Numbered from the stretch's first letter, positions 8,436 through 16,407 are shown. The stretch: 32,843 nucleotides of DNA from Exiguobacterium sp. TNDT2 (GCF_003331145.1 NZ_QLVE01000008.1:1-32843); one strand, 5' to 3'. Notes: generated from the sequence alone by a model not told the origin. Numbers and translations: made by a program.

Positions 8436-10145
8436 CTAGCATGTTCCTTTCTGTCGCTTCGCGTCGATGAACGCCTTGGCGTCCTCGAACGAGAGGCAGT
8501 TGATGATGTCTGACGGTTCGAGATAGGCTTTCCGGGCGTGCAGGACGCCGAGTGCCATATCTTCCATCATATCAGGGTGGTGCGTGTCGGTGTTGATCAT
8601 CAGTTTGACGCCGGCCGCCTTCGCTTTCTTCAGCGTCGAGGCCGTCAAGTCGAGCCGGTTCGGGTTCGCGTTCAACTCGAGCGCCGTCCCCGTCTCTTTG
8701 GCGAGGGCGATCAAGCGCTCCTCGTCAATCGGATACCCGTCACGGCGGCCGATGAGACGGCCGGTCGGATGGGCGATGACGTTGACATACGGCGAGCGGC
8801 AGGCGTTCTCGAGCCGAGCCATGATCTCGTCGACGGATTGGTCCATCTTCGAGTGAATCGAGGCGACGACGTAATCGAGCGTCGCCAAGAACTCGGGCTC
8901 ATAGTCAAGCGTCCCGTCCGGGCGGATATCCATCTCGACGCCGCGGAGGACGTGCATATCGTGCTTCTTGGCGGCAGCGAGAATCTCTTCCCCTTGCGCC
9001 TCGAGCCGTTCCTCGGTCAAGCCGTTGACGAACGACATGTATTTGCCGTGGTCGGTGATGGCGATCCACTCATAGCCGCGCGCTTTCATCGCCGCGACGA
9101 GCTCGTCGACCGTCAACTTCCCGTCCGACCAGACCGTGTGCATATGCGCGTCGGCCTTGATGTCGGCGAGCGTGACGAGCTTCGAGATGTCGTGCTCGAA
9201 CTCGAGGTTGCCTGCCCGGAGCTCCGGCGGGATGAACGGCAGCCCGTAGCGTGCGAACAGCTCGGCTTCCGTCTCCGGTTGCCAGAGTCCGTCCGCCGTC
9301 TCGACACCGTACTCGGAGATCGACTCACCCTTCGCCTTGGCGAGCTGGCGCATCCGGACGTTATGGTCTTTCGAGCCGGTGAAGTGATGGAGCGTCGCGG
9401 CGAAGGCACCCGGTTCGACCATGCGGAAGTCGACCGACACCATCTCCTCGCGCTCAAGGACGAGCGACACTTTCGTCTCGCCGGCCGCGATCACCTCGTT
9501 GATGAACGGGAGGGCGAGCAGCTTGTCACGGAGCGCGACAGGCTCTTCGGTCGCGATGATGAAGTCGAGGTCTTTACACGTCTCCTCGGCACGGCGGAAA
9601 CTGCCGCCGACCGAATGGCGCAAGACGAGCGGCTCGGCTTCGAGCACCGCGTCAATCTCTTCGACGACCGGACGCATCATGGCGTAGGCGAGACGCTCCG
9701 GACGTGACTCGAGGTTCCGTGCCGCCGTGAGCAACTTCTCGACGCTCTTGGCGCCGAATCCCGGCAGGCTCGCGGCCGTGCCGTCTTCTAACACCGTAAT
9801 GAGCGTCTCGAGATCGATGACGCCGACTTCACGGAGCTTGGCGAGCTTCTTACCGCCGAGCCCTTGGATTTTGAGCAATTTCATCAGACCGTATGGAATC
9901 TCTTCTTGAAGTGACTCGAGCACTTCGCTCCGCCCCGTGTCCCGCCATTCTTCGAGGACGGCGGCCGTCCCTTTGCCAATGCCGGAGATCGTCGTCAAAT
10001 CCTCGATATCCTCAAGTTCGAGCTCCGTGTTCTCGAGCGCCGTCGCGGCTTTCCGGAAGGCGTTGATTTTGAACGGGTTCTCCCCTTTAATCTCCATATA
10101 CTGCGCAATCTTTTCTAACAGCATCATCGCTTCAACTTTATTCAT
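8436..10145 (-). CDS. polX: DNA polymerase/3'-5' exonuclease PolX
   Basis: A family X DNA polymerase fused to a PHP phosphoesterase domain, acting in base-excision and gap repair. The 569-residue length fits bacterial PolX. Helix-hairpin-helix motifs (TTISGIGKGTAAVLEE; IQGLGGKKLAKLREVG) precede the polymerase site GGSFRRAEETCKDLDFII near 178-196, with the DxD pair that binds metal. The PHP domain starts near 333 with DAHMHTVWSDG and ITDHG and includes MDIRPDG and NTDTHHP. The ATG at 10145 follows GGGGGAA; an upstream in-frame extension lacks a ribosome binding site and overlaps the hairpin at 10173-10208. It is coupled to mutS2 downstream. Confidence 0.97.
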   Translation of the reverse strand: MNKVEAMMLLEKIAQYMEIKGENPFKINAFRKAATALENTELELEDIEDLTTISGIGKGTAAVLEEWRDTGRSEVLESLQEEIPYGLMKLLKIQGLGGKKLAKLREVGVIDLETLITVLEDGTAASLPGFGAKSVEKLLTAARNLESRPERLAYAMMRPVVEEIDAVLEAEPLVLRHSVGGSFRRAEETCKDLDFIIATEEPVALRDKLLALPFINEVIAAGETKVSLVLEREEMVSVDFRMVEPGAFAATLHHFTGSKDHNVRMRQLAKAKGESISEYGVETADGLWQPETEAELFARYGLPFIPPELRAGNLEFEHDISKLVTLADIKADAHMHTVWSDGKLTVDELVAAMKARGYEWIAITDHGKYMSFVNGLTEERLEAQGEEILAAAKKHDMHVLRGVEMDIRPDGTLDYEPEFLATLDYVVASIHSKMDQSVDEIMARLENACRSPYVNVIAHPTGRLIGRRDGYPIDEERLIALAKETGTALELNANPNRLDLTASTLKKAKAAGVKLMINTDTHHPDMMEDMALGVLHARKAYLEPSDIINCLSFEDAKAFIDAKRQKGTC

Positions 10146-10172
10146 TGCAATTCCCCCTTTTCCATACAGAAA

Positions 10173-10208
10173 AGGCCGAGACACAAGCACTAGCTTGCAT
10201 TCCGGCCT
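10173..10208 (-). terminator. hairpin between cvpA and polX (possible attenuator)
   Basis: Outer arms AGGCCG/CGGCCT and inner arms GCAAGC/GCTTGT with a TAGT loop form a two-part stem on the minus strand, followed by only four T residues (CCTTTTC). It lies in the cvpA-polX gap and could partly terminate transcription or define mRNA stability between zapA-cvpA and polX-mutS2. Confidence 0.6.
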
Positions 10209-10214
10209 GTCGTG

Positions 10215-10751
10215 TTACAACATCTTATTCGAGAACCATTCTGAGAGGTATGGCGTGTCTTGAATGATGTACGTGGCGAGCGACGAGTTGTCGACCGCAC
10301 TTTGGACGCTTGCCATCGGTACGAACGCGATGACCCACAAAATGAAGAACGTGATCACGTATGCCTCGAAGAATCCGAGGACGGCCCCGATGACACCTTT
10401 TAATTGGCGCAAAATCGGCAAGTCCGTCACGAAGTCGAGCATCGACAAGATGAGATGCAAGACGAGTTTCGTGATGACGAACAAGACGACGAACCAAAAG
10501 ACGTTATAGAACGTCATCTCAAGGCCAGTCAACGCGTTTAAATCGATGACGCCTTCCGGTAATGATCCGTCGAGTTGCGACGGATATGGAATCCAAAGCT
10601 TGAACGCTTCGGCAAGATCACGGTAGTACGCATTGGCGACGAGGAAGCTGATGATGAGCGCGACCCAATGGCCGAGCTGCAAAATCGCACCGCGGCGGAA
10701 CCCGTTGATGATTCCGATGAACAAGAAAAATAATATAAGTAGAGTAACCAT
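10215..10751 (-). CDS. cvpA: CvpA family membrane protein
   Basis: An integral membrane protein of 178 residues with four predicted helices (about 2-18, 25-42, 85-105 and 118-145). The N-terminal pattern MVTLLILFFLFIGIINGFRRG is typical of CvpA/colicin V production family proteins. In Bacillus the homologue (yshB) sits between zapA and polX, exactly as here. Its biochemical role is poorly defined; in other bacteria it affects envelope integrity. It starts 8 bases after the zapA stop and its ribosome binding site (GGGAGAA) overlaps the end of zapA. Confidence 0.93.
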   Translation of the reverse strand: MVTLLILFFLFIGIINGFRRGAILQLGHWVALIISFLVANAYYRDLAEAFKLWIPYPSQLDGSLPEGVIDLNALTGLEMTFYNVFWFVVLFVITKLVLHLILSMLDFVTDLPILRQLKGVIGAVLGFFEAYVITFFILWVIAFVPMASVQSAVDNSSLATYIIQDTPYLSEWFSNKML

Positions 10752-10759
10752 AAAGTGAT

Positions 10760-10981
10760 TTATTCTCCCGAATTTCGTTTAGTTTTGACGTGATCGCTCG
10801 CGATTTGGATAGCCGCGAGAACCGCTGCCTGTCGAGCGTCTAGATGAGGGGACTGTTCACGAATTTCACGGATTTTGCTATCGACCAAAAAGCCCACTTC
10901 CCTCACATGATCGGCCGGCTCTTCGCTGACGATCGTATAGTCTTGACCCGCGATATGAATTGTTGTTCGTTGTACCTGCAC
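10760..10981 (-). CDS. zapA: cell division protein ZapA
   Basis: ZapA binds FtsZ and promotes bundling of the Z ring. The 73-residue length is a little short but within the family range for Firmicutes. The N-terminal beta hairpin ITIHIAGQDYTI-like stretch (TTIHIAGQDYTIVSEE) and the following helix HVREVGFLVDSKIREI are characteristic, with a C-terminal helix ending DHVKTKRNSGE. The start is GTG at 10981, preceded by AAAGGAGG at about 8 bases. It leads the minus-strand cluster with cvpA, polX, mutS2 and the DUF350 gene. Confidence 0.93.
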   Translation of the reverse strand: MQVQRTTIHIAGQDYTIVSEEPADHVREVGFLVDSKIREIREQSPHLDARQAAVLAAIQIASDHVKTKRNSGE

Positions 10982-11014
10982 GCGTCACCCCTCCTTTACA
11001 TCTATTCCAAATTA

Positions 11015-11023
11015 ATCATAACA
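11015..11023 (-). promoter_or_regulatory. extended -10 promoter candidate for zapA cluster
   Basis: On the minus strand TGTTATGAT gives a TG-n-TATGAT extended -10 about 35 bases upstream of zapA. The -35 at 17-bp spacing (TTTTCC) is poor, as often seen with extended -10 promoters. Confidence 0.4.
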
Positions 11024-11201
11024 TCGTTTGTATATTAGGAAAAGAAGAAGGTCCCTCTCTTTTCCGCACTAACATTTTGTGATACCCTATTTCAAAGTTG
11101 TCAAACGTCAATCTTTATTGAAAAATGAAAGATATGGTGGCGACACCGCATGAAATGTGCGAAAATAGCAACAATTCAAACATTTAGAGAGGATGATTTT
11201 T

Positions 11202-12419
11202 TTGAAATTACGTATTGGCCTTCTAGGTCGCATCATCATCGCTATCGCATTCGGGATTTTACTCGGTAGCATCGTACCAGAAAGCCAGAACTGGATTGTC
11301 CGGACGTTCGTCACGTTCAACACCGTCTTTGGACAATTCCTAGGCTTCGCCATCCCGCTCATCATTCTCGCTTTCATCATTCCAGGAATCGGGGAACTCG
11401 GAAAAGGCGCTGGGAAATTGGTCGGTTTGACAGCGGCCATCGCTTATTTGTCTACAATCATTGCCGGAACGCTCGCTTACTTCACGACAAGCAACCTGTT
11501 CCCTCAAATCTTGTCACGCAGCACGACATCTGCTGAAAACCCGGAAGAGGCTCTTTTGAAAAGCTTCATGGAGTTTGAGATCCCACCGGTATTCGGCGTC
11601 ATGACGGCGCTCATTCTCGCCTTCGTCATCGGCATCGGGATTGCCGCCATCGAAAGCAAGCGCTCGCTCGACCTAGCTATGGATTTCCGCGATATCATTG
11701 AACTACTGATCAGCAAAGTCATCATTCCACTATTACCGATTCATATCGCCGGAATTTTCATGAACATGACGTACGCCGGACAAGTCGCCGAGATTCTTTC
11801 GGTGTTCTCGCTCGTCTTCGTCACGATCATCGTCCTTCATTTGACGATGCTCTTGATTCAATACTCGATCGCAGGGGGTCTCAACAAAGAGAACCCGTTC
11901 CGTCTCTTGAAGACGATGATGCCGGCTTACTTCACAGCCATCGGGACACAGTCGTCAGCGGCGACAATCCCGGTCACGCTTCGTCAAGCGAAAGCGAACA
12001 ACACAGACGAAGGCGTCGCCAACTTCGTCGTCCCGCTCTGTGCAACAATCCACTTGTCAGGGTCGACGATCACGCTTACATCGGTCGGTGTCGCCCTCAT
12101 GTACTTGAACGGCATGCCGATGTCGTTCGCGATCGTGCTCCCGTTCATCCTCGCCCTCGGCGTCACGATGATCGCAGCACCAGGCGTACCAGGAGGAGCC
12201 GTCATGGCCTCGCTCGGTTTGTTCGGTTCGATTCTCGGATTCAGCGAAACGATGCTCAGTCTTGTCATCGCGCTCTACTTGGCACAAGATAGCTTCGGTA
12301 CGGCGACGAACGTCACTGGAGACGGGGCCATCGCTAAAATCGTTCATTACTTTAAACGCAATACAAAAATTTTGGATGACGCAAAAGCGCGCGAGGAAAT
12401 CGCGTCATCTCGTCTCTAA
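11202..12419 (+). CDS. dicarboxylate/amino acid:cation symporter (DAACS family)
   Basis: A membrane symporter of about 405 residues that takes up a dicarboxylate or acidic amino acid with sodium or protons. Hydrophobic helices span the protein. The family hallmarks are visible: a serine-rich reentrant loop (AIGTQSSAATIP, close to the glutamate-transporter SSSAATLP motif), ATIHLSGST, the GVPGGAVMAS loop and the last helix LAQDSFGTATNVTGDG. The exact substrate cannot be told; the residue set is divergent from GltP/DctA. An ATG at 11193 directly touches the AGAGAGG ribosome binding site, while the TTG at 11202 is 9 bases from it, so TTG is preferred; the difference is only three residues. Confidence 0.9.
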   Translation: MKLRIGLLGRIIIAIAFGILLGSIVPESQNWIVRTFVTFNTVFGQFLGFAIPLIILAFIIPGIGELGKGAGKLVGLTAAIAYLSTIIAGTLAYFTTSNLFPQILSRSTTSAENPEEALLKSFMEFEIPPVFGVMTALILAFVIGIGIAAIESKRSLDLAMDFRDIIELLISKVIIPLLPIHIAGIFMNMTYAGQVAEILSVFSLVFVTIIVLHLTMLLIQYSIAGGLNKENPFRLLKTMMPAYFTAIGTQSSAATIPVTLRQAKANNTDEGVANFVVPLCATIHLSGSTITLTSVGVALMYLNGMPMSFAIVLPFILALGVTMIAAPGVPGGAVMASLGLFGSILGFSETMLSLVIALYLAQDSFGTATNVTGDGAIAKIVHYFKRNTKILDDAKAREEIASSRL

Positions 12420-12437
12420 TTTGATAGAATGAAAAAA

Positions 12438-12463
12438 ACGGGCAAGCCATCAGGTTTGCCCGT
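12438..12463. terminator. intrinsic terminator of symporter gene
   Basis: ACGGGCAA (12438-12445) and TTGCCCGT (12456-12463) form a perfect 8-bp stem, followed by TTTT on plus. The opposite strand is also followed by T residues (complement of AAAAAAA). Confidence 0.9.
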
Positions 12464-12493
12464 TTTGTATACATACGCTGAAAGGGTGTTTAG

Positions 12494-13339
12494 ATGGAAC
12501 TGATTCGTTGGAACGACCTGTCCGGATTTGAAGAACGCGTCATGCCCTACCTGCTCGAACATGAGGCCGAGAACAGCTTGATGATCGGTGTGCTCGATGC
12601 AATCAAGCAAGACCGATACGAGTCGTATCATCAACTGACCGTCGAAGATGACGGTGATGTGCTCGCGATCCTGCAAGTGACGCCGCCTCATCCGCTCAAT
12701 TATGTGCTCGTGAATCTTGAGCGAGAGAATGACGTCCTTCGTCTGCTCGTGCCTGAACTGTTGAACGGGGATATTCCCTTCACCGAGGTCGTCTCGCAAG
12801 CTGATTCAGCAATGAACTTCTACACGCTCTGGTACATCTTGACGGCGCGAGAGCCGAAAGTCTTCATGGAGCAAGGCCTGTATCGTCTTGATCACGTCAA
12901 CGACATCCCGCTGTCGGAAGGGTCGATGCGACGTGCCACCGAGGAAGATGAGACGTTCCTCGTGAAGGCGTATAACGCGTTTGAAAAGGAAACTGGTTTG
13001 CGGGTCTCGTCGAAGAAGGAAGCGAAACAAAAGATCGCGACGATGCTCGAGAATCAAGAAGTGTACGTCTGGGAAGTCGACGGCAAGGTCGTTTCATGTG
13101 CGAAGAAATCGCGTGAGACCGCAAACGGCGTCACCGTCTCGTTCGTCTACACGCCAAAAGCGTTGCGCAAGCGCGGCTATGCACGCTCGCTTGTCGCCGA
13201 GCTGAGCCGGGAGCTCTTGACGTCGAAACAATATTGTACGCTCTATACGGATTTGAGCAACCCGACATCGAACAAGATTTATAAAGAAGTCGGCTATCAG
13301 AAAATCTTCACCTCGGCGTGGATTCGATTGCCTAGCTGA
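12494..13339 (+). CDS. GNAT family N-acetyltransferase
   Basis: A 281-residue acetyltransferase with the catalytic GNAT domain in its C-terminal half (from about residue 140). Motif A reads VSFVYTPKALRKRGYARSLVAELSREL, where RKRGYA corresponds to the acetyl-CoA pyrophosphate-binding Q/RxxGxG/A loop; the C-terminal strand region has LYTDLSNPTSNKIYKEVGYQ, also typical. The N-terminal half looks like a degenerate GNAT-like or substrate-binding domain, as in many two-domain Bacillus GNATs. The substrate is unknown. The ATG follows AAAGGG. The gene is monocistronic or shares a transcript with the small membrane protein after it. Confidence 0.9.
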   Translation: MELIRWNDLSGFEERVMPYLLEHEAENSLMIGVLDAIKQDRYESYHQLTVEDDGDVLAILQVTPPHPLNYVLVNLERENDVLRLLVPELLNGDIPFTEVVSQADSAMNFYTLWYILTAREPKVFMEQGLYRLDHVNDIPLSEGSMRRATEEDETFLVKAYNAFEKETGLRVSSKKEAKQKIATMLENQEVYVWEVDGKVVSCAKKSRETANGVTVSFVYTPKALRKRGYARSLVAELSRELLTSKQYCTLYTDLSNPTSNKIYKEVGYQKIFTSAWIRLPS

Positions 13340-13346
13340 TTTGATG

Positions 13347-13380
13347 CGTCTCCCCTATACTGTAGGGGGAGGCGATTTTT
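13347..13380 (+). terminator. GNAT gene terminator hairpin that contains the next gene's SD
   Basis: CGTCTCCCC (13347-13355) pairs with GGGGAGGCG (13366-13374) over 9 bp including one G-U, followed by ATTTTT. The strong Shine-Dalgarno GGGGGAGG of the next gene is wholly inside the 3' arm, so the hairpin can both end GNAT transcripts and hide that ribosome binding site. Confidence 0.65.
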
Positions 13381-13381
13381 G

Positions 13382-13588
13382 ATGAACAGATTATTCGGTT
13401 GGTGGCTCCGCATCCCGCGCCGGGTCCGGATGACCGCCTTGACAGTCGTCACGCTCGCCGTGCTCAGTTATATGGTGGTCCTCGGTGGAAGAAGCATGGT
13501 TAACGACCCGAACTGGGATACGCTCTGGCTGAGCGTCATCGGTGCCGCCCTGCTGACCTTGATCGCGTATAAGGCAACAAAAAAGTGA
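13382..13588 (+). CDS. small membrane protein (68 aa)
   Basis: I do not recognise a named family. The protein has a basic N-terminus (MNRLFGWWLRIPRRVRM), one hydrophobic helix (ALTVVTLAVLSYMVVLGG), a short polar loop and a second helix (LWLSVIGAALLTLIAYKA) ending KATKK. Two helices with positive ends suggest both termini are inside the cell. The ATG at 13382 has GGGGGAGG 9 bases upstream, but this site lies in the arm of a terminator-like hairpin. The TGA stop lies inside the arm of the next terminator (13585-13608). Confidence 0.75.
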   Translation: MNRLFGWWLRIPRRVRMTALTVVTLAVLSYMVVLGGRSMVNDPNWDTLWLSVIGAALLTLIAYKATKK

Positions 13589-13608
13589 TCGACGCGTTCG
13601 TCGATCAC
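13585..13608. terminator. bidirectional terminator
   Basis: GTGATCGACG (13585-13594) and CGTCGATCAC (13599-13608) form a perfect 10-bp stem with a CGTT loop. It is flanked by A and T runs on both sides and serves the small membrane protein (plus) and the M23 peptidase (minus). Confidence 0.93.
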
Positions 13609-13621
13609 TTTTACTATACGT

Positions 13622-14920
13622 TTAGAAGAATGAAGCTGGGTTGACCGTGTTGCCCGCGCTCGAAGACGAGTACGAGTAGCCGCCACGGTGAATCTCAAAG
13701 TGCAAGTGTGAGCCAGTCGAGTTCCCTGTGCTACCCATCGCGCCGATGTTTTGGCCTTGTGTCACACGTTGACCGGCTGATACCGATACCGAGCTCATGT
13801 GTGCGTACACTGTCGTCCAGACCTGCCCGTTCAACACATGCGTGATGATGACGTGGTTGCCGTAGGCCCCACCCCATCCAGCTGTCGTGACCGTACCTGT
13901 TTGTGACGCATTGATCGGCGTTCCGACTGGTCCCGCGATATCAAGTCCGTTGTGGAACGAGTAGCCGTTCGCACCGCTCGCCGCGCCCCAACCTTGTGAA
14001 AGACGACCGTTCGCCGGGCGTTGGAACATGCCGCCGCTTGCTGGTACTGAGGCTACCGCCGATGCTGTCGGCGTGCTGACTGCATTCGAGTTTGAACTCT
14101 GTTGTTTCTTCGCAGCCGCTGCCGCAGCTGCCGCCGCACGTTTCGCTTCCTCGGCCGCACGACGCTGTGCCTCGATTTCAGCCTTGATCGCTTTCTCTTG
14201 TGACTTGAGTGTTGACTCCATCTCTTGGAGGCTCATCAATTTTGATTCGAACTTCACTTTCTCAGCGTTGAGTTTCTTGATTTTCGCTGCGCGCTCTTTC
14301 ATTTTCTTGTTGAGCGTCTTTTGACGTTGTTCGCGTTCTTCTTTTTGTTTCACGAGAGCATCGCGCTCGGCTTTCAATTCAGCTTGCGCTTTCGCCAATT
14401 TTTCTTTCGTCGCTTGGTATTCTTCAAAGATTTGTTTATCGTTCTCTTGGATTGTACCAGCTGTGATCATGCGTGTGAGCAAGTCACCGAAATCTTTCGA
14501 GCCGAAGATGAACTCTGCCCAGTCAATCGAGCCGCCGCCGTTTTTCTGCATCGTCGCCATGCGCTCTTTCATCAACTCTTCTTGTGCCTTCATCTTCGCT
14601 TCGTATTTTTTGATTTGCTCTTGAAGGGCCGCAATTTTTTGTTGTGTCGCACGAATCTCAGCCTTCTTTTGGGCGACGTCGTTGATGACGTCTTGGAGTT
14701 CAGCATCTAACTTGTTGATGGCTTGCTGCTCTTTGCTGATCGCCTGTTCACGTTTTTGGATCGAAGCGTTCGCTTTGCTTTGTGCACTGTTATTTTGTTG
14801 TTGTTGCTGTTGCACCTTTTTTTGCTTGTCTGTAAGTGACGCTGCATAGCCAGGTGCCGTGCCGCTAATGAGAAGAGCTCCTAAAGTGACGGTTGCTGCA
14901 AGTTTCTTCAAGTTAACCAA
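13622..14920 (-). CDS. M23 family peptidoglycan hydrolase with N-terminal coiled coil
   Basis: A secreted cell-wall endopeptidase of 432 residues. A signal peptide ends around GYAA-S (residue 26). Residues about 30-265 form a long Q/K/E-rich coiled coil resembling the PcsB/CwlO N-terminal domain that docks on FtsEX-type activators, and include the helical hairpin insertion GGGSIDWAEFIFGSKDFGDLLTR. An Ala- and Ser-rich linker follows (265-295), then the LytM/M23 domain. Zinc ligands are visible in HNGLDIAG (near 322) and HLHFEI (near 405), with YAHMSS before the latter. The start is TTG at 14920 with GGAGGG 7 bases upstream. A WalR-like box and extended -10 lie upstream. Confidence 0.93.
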   Translation of the reverse strand: MVNLKKLAATVTLGALLISGTAPGYAASLTDKQKKVQQQQQQNNSAQSKANASIQKREQAISKEQQAINKLDAELQDVINDVAQKKAEIRATQQKIAALQEQIKKYEAKMKAQEELMKERMATMQKNGGGSIDWAEFIFGSKDFGDLLTRMITAGTIQENDKQIFEEYQATKEKLAKAQAELKAERDALVKQKEEREQRQKTLNKKMKERAAKIKKLNAEKVKFESKLMSLQEMESTLKSQEKAIKAEIEAQRRAAEEAKRAAAAAAAAAKKQQSSNSNAVSTPTASAVASVPASGGMFQRPANGRLSQGWGAASGANGYSFHNGLDIAGPVGTPINASQTGTVTTAGWGGAYGNHVIITHVLNGQVWTTVYAHMSSVSVSAGQRVTQGQNIGAMGSTGNSTGSHLHFEIHRGGYSYSSSSAGNTVNPASFF

Positions 14921-15015
14921 TGTGCTTCCCTCCGCTGAGTCCTGTGAATTTCTATATGAAATAGATCAAATTTTGTATAAGTTATAAGGCGAATGTTCGT
15001 ATCGCTCTGAGACTC

Positions 15016-15088
15016 ATTATAGCAATCTAAACCTAAAGTTATTTTACACTTATATTTCATTCGCATTACATTGACTCGATTTAGGTTT
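15016..15088 (-). promoter_or_regulatory. M23 gene promoter with WalR-like box and inverted repeat
   Basis: On the minus strand a TGC-TATAAT extended -10 lies at 15016-15024. Upstream, at 15054-15070, is TGTAAT-GCGAA-TGAAAT, one mismatch from the WalR (YycF) direct-repeat consensus TGTWAH-N5-TGTWAH, centred near -47 as expected of an activator. A perfect 9-bp inverted repeat (AAACCTAAA 15029-15037, TTTAGGTTT 15080-15088) brackets the box. WalR control of cell-wall hydrolases is established in Bacillus; its use here is inferred. Confidence 0.45.
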
Positions 15089-15159
15089 TATACGTTTAAA
15101 AATCGGGGTATAAAGGGATTTCTCATTTACCCTTGTCACAAAAACGTTATAAACAAAAA

Positions 15160-15186
15160 GAAAAGCACTTCTTGAAAGCGCTTTTC
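15160..15186. terminator. terminator of VanZ-like gene
   Basis: GAAAAGC (15160-15166) and GCTTTTC (15180-15186) form a 7-bp stem. On the minus strand it is followed by a T-rich run (TTTTTGTTT), fitting the end of the VanZ-like gene. Confidence 0.7.
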
Positions 15187-15212
15187 AGATAACCACCTGT
15201 ATCATTTTTTTA

Positions 15213-15731
15213 TCACCTCATGGAAACATAGCCTGAACGAGAACGGTTTGTCCGGCGGTGTCTCCAAAAATAATAGCCGCCGAGGAGAAGCGCGCCACAG
15301 GCCGCCCCGAAACTATCGAGCAGGATATCCTGGATGAGCGGCGTCCGCTCGGGCGTCAAACTTTGATGGTACTCATCGAAAATGGCGACCGTGTTCGCGA
15401 GTGCCCAGGCGAATAAGAGCGTCAGCCCGGCATGGAGTCGCGTCCGCGCCACCGCTTTGACAAGAAGTGCCCCGAGTGCAAAGAAGACGGTGAAGTGCGC
15501 CGCTTTACGAATCAAAAACTCAATCAACCCGGCGCTTCCTTTCGCCTCGAGCGACACTGGGCTCCCCGCGTACTCGAAGTCGACGGTCGACAGCGCCGGT
15601 TCGGCCCACGTCCAATCGATGCGTTCGAGCGGTGAGACGATGCTCTGATCCGAGTATGGGGTCGCGCTTGAGAAGAATAAGCCAATCAGGATCAAACTGA
15701 TCCATACAAATTCATTTTTCAGTATGTACAT
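15213..15731 (-). CDS. VanZ family protein
   Basis: A membrane protein of 172 residues with four or five hydrophobic segments (first at about 6-25, others from 75 to 160). The core LIRKAAHFTVFFALGALL and the motif DEYHQSLTPERTPLIQDILLDSFGAACGA are diagnostic for VanZ-like proteins (named after the teicoplanin-resistance protein); the conserved D-E-x-H-Q and the R/D pair are kept. The biochemical role is unknown. The ATG at 15731 has AAGGA 8 bases upstream; a longer frame exists but its starts lack ribosome binding sites and run across the probable promoter. Nothing suggests a vancomycin-resistance cluster. Confidence 0.88.
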   Translation of the reverse strand: MYILKNEFVWISLILIGLFFSSATPYSDQSIVSPLERIDWTWAEPALSTVDFEYAGSPVSLEAKGSAGLIEFLIRKAAHFTVFFALGALLVKAVARTRLHAGLTLLFAWALANTVAIFDEYHQSLTPERTPLIQDILLDSFGAACGALLLGGYYFWRHRRTNRSRSGYVSMR

Positions 15732-15759
15732 GACACCGTTCCTTTCTACAACGAGTTTC

Positions 15760-15806
15760 ATTATACGCCGTCCATCATGTTTCATTGTAACAACGATTTC
15801 ATCGTT
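15760..15806 (-). promoter_or_regulatory. VanZ-like gene promoter with inverted repeat
   Basis: TATAAT on the minus strand (15760-15765) is preceded by TTACAA at a 19-bp spacing. Just upstream sits a perfect inverted repeat, AACGAT-TTC-ATCGTT (15792-15806). It could be an operator for this promoter or for the divergent Gpx gene. Confidence 0.35.
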
Positions 15807-15861
15807 TCGTGACAATTTGATTGCGGACGACCGGTTCAAAGTCGTACCTTGAATTTTTGCT

Positions 15862-15870
15862 TGGTATAAT
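15862..15870 (+). promoter_or_regulatory. extended -10 promoter of Gpx gene
   Basis: TGG-TATAAT matches the extended -10 (TGn-TATAAT) and lies 24 bases before the Gpx ATG. No good -35 is present at 16-18 bases. Confidence 0.55.
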
Positions 15871-15893
15871 GATAAAAAAAAGGGGGAAACAAT

Positions 15894-16367
15894 ATGATTT
15901 ATCAATATGAAGCGGCCGACATGAGCGGCAAGCTCCAACCGCTGTCGAAATACGAAGGGGACGTCCTGTTGATTGTCAATACGGCGAGCAAGTGCGGCTT
16001 CACCCCACAGCTCGACGGGCTCGAGAAATTATATGAGCGCTACCAAGGACAAGGTTTCCATATCCTCGGCTTCCCGTGCAACCAGTTCGGCCATCAAGAC
16101 CCGGGGTCGAACGAGGAAATCAGCGAGTTCTGTCAATTGAATTATGGCGTGACGTTCCCGATGTTCGCCAAAGTCGACGTGAACGGGAAAGACGCCCACC
16201 CGCTCTTCCAATACTTATCGAAAGAAGCACCGGGCCTCCTCGGCTCGAAGACAATCAAATGGAACTTCACAAAGTTCCTCGTCGACCGCAACGGAAACGT
16301 CATCGAACGGTTCTCGCCGCAGACGACTCCTGACGAGATCGAGTCGGCGGTCAAACGCCTGTTATAA
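15894..16367 (+). CDS. bsaA: glutathione peroxidase-like thiol peroxidase
   Basis: A peroxidase of the Gpx family that reduces hydroperoxides; in bacteria such Cys-type enzymes usually take electrons from thioredoxin and not glutathione. The 157-residue length is standard. Catalytic Cys34 lies in NTASKCGFT, the glutamine in GFPCNQFG, and the tryptophan-asparagine pair in [14 protein letters not shown]. The Cys in PCNQF may be the structural or resolving cysteine region. The ATG at 15894 follows AGGGGGAA. It is monocistronic, ended by a strong terminator, and lies in a neighbourhood with ohr and DsbA-type thiol stress genes. The symbol follows the Bacillus homologue. Confidence 0.93.
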   Translation: MIYQYEAADMSGKLQPLSKYEGDVLLIVNTASKCGFTPQLDGLEKLYERYQGQGFHILGFPCNQFGHQDPGSNEEISEFCQLNYGVTFPMFAKVDVNGKDAHPLFQYLSKEAPGLLGSKTIKWNFTKFLVDRNGNVIERFSPQTTPDEIESAVKRLL

Positions 16368-16375
16368 GCAAAAAG

Positions 16376-16407
16376 ACGGCCGCCGAAATCAGGCAGGCCG
16401 TTTTTTT
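16376..16407 (+). terminator. Gpx gene terminator
   Basis: ACGGCC (16376-16381) and GGCCGT (16396-16401) form a stem followed by seven T residues. It also lies at the 3' end of the convergent CAP-domain gene. Confidence 0.85.

Noticed and set aside
8538-9707. Long plus-strand frame (389 codons) opposite polX
   Set aside because: It is the antisense of a clearly recognised PolX gene, Arg/Val/Asp-rich as expected of a G+C-biased shadow frame, and has no ribosome binding site.
14100-14165. Ala-run coding repeat in the M23 gene as a DNA repeat or phase-variable tract
   Set aside because: The codons for the alanine run are mixed, so there is no simple slippage-prone repeat at DNA level.
15213-15731. 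VanZ-like gene as a vancomycin/teicoplanin resistance determinant
   Set aside because: No vanA/H/X or regulator genes lie nearby; VanZ-like proteins are widespread in Firmicutes without resistance.
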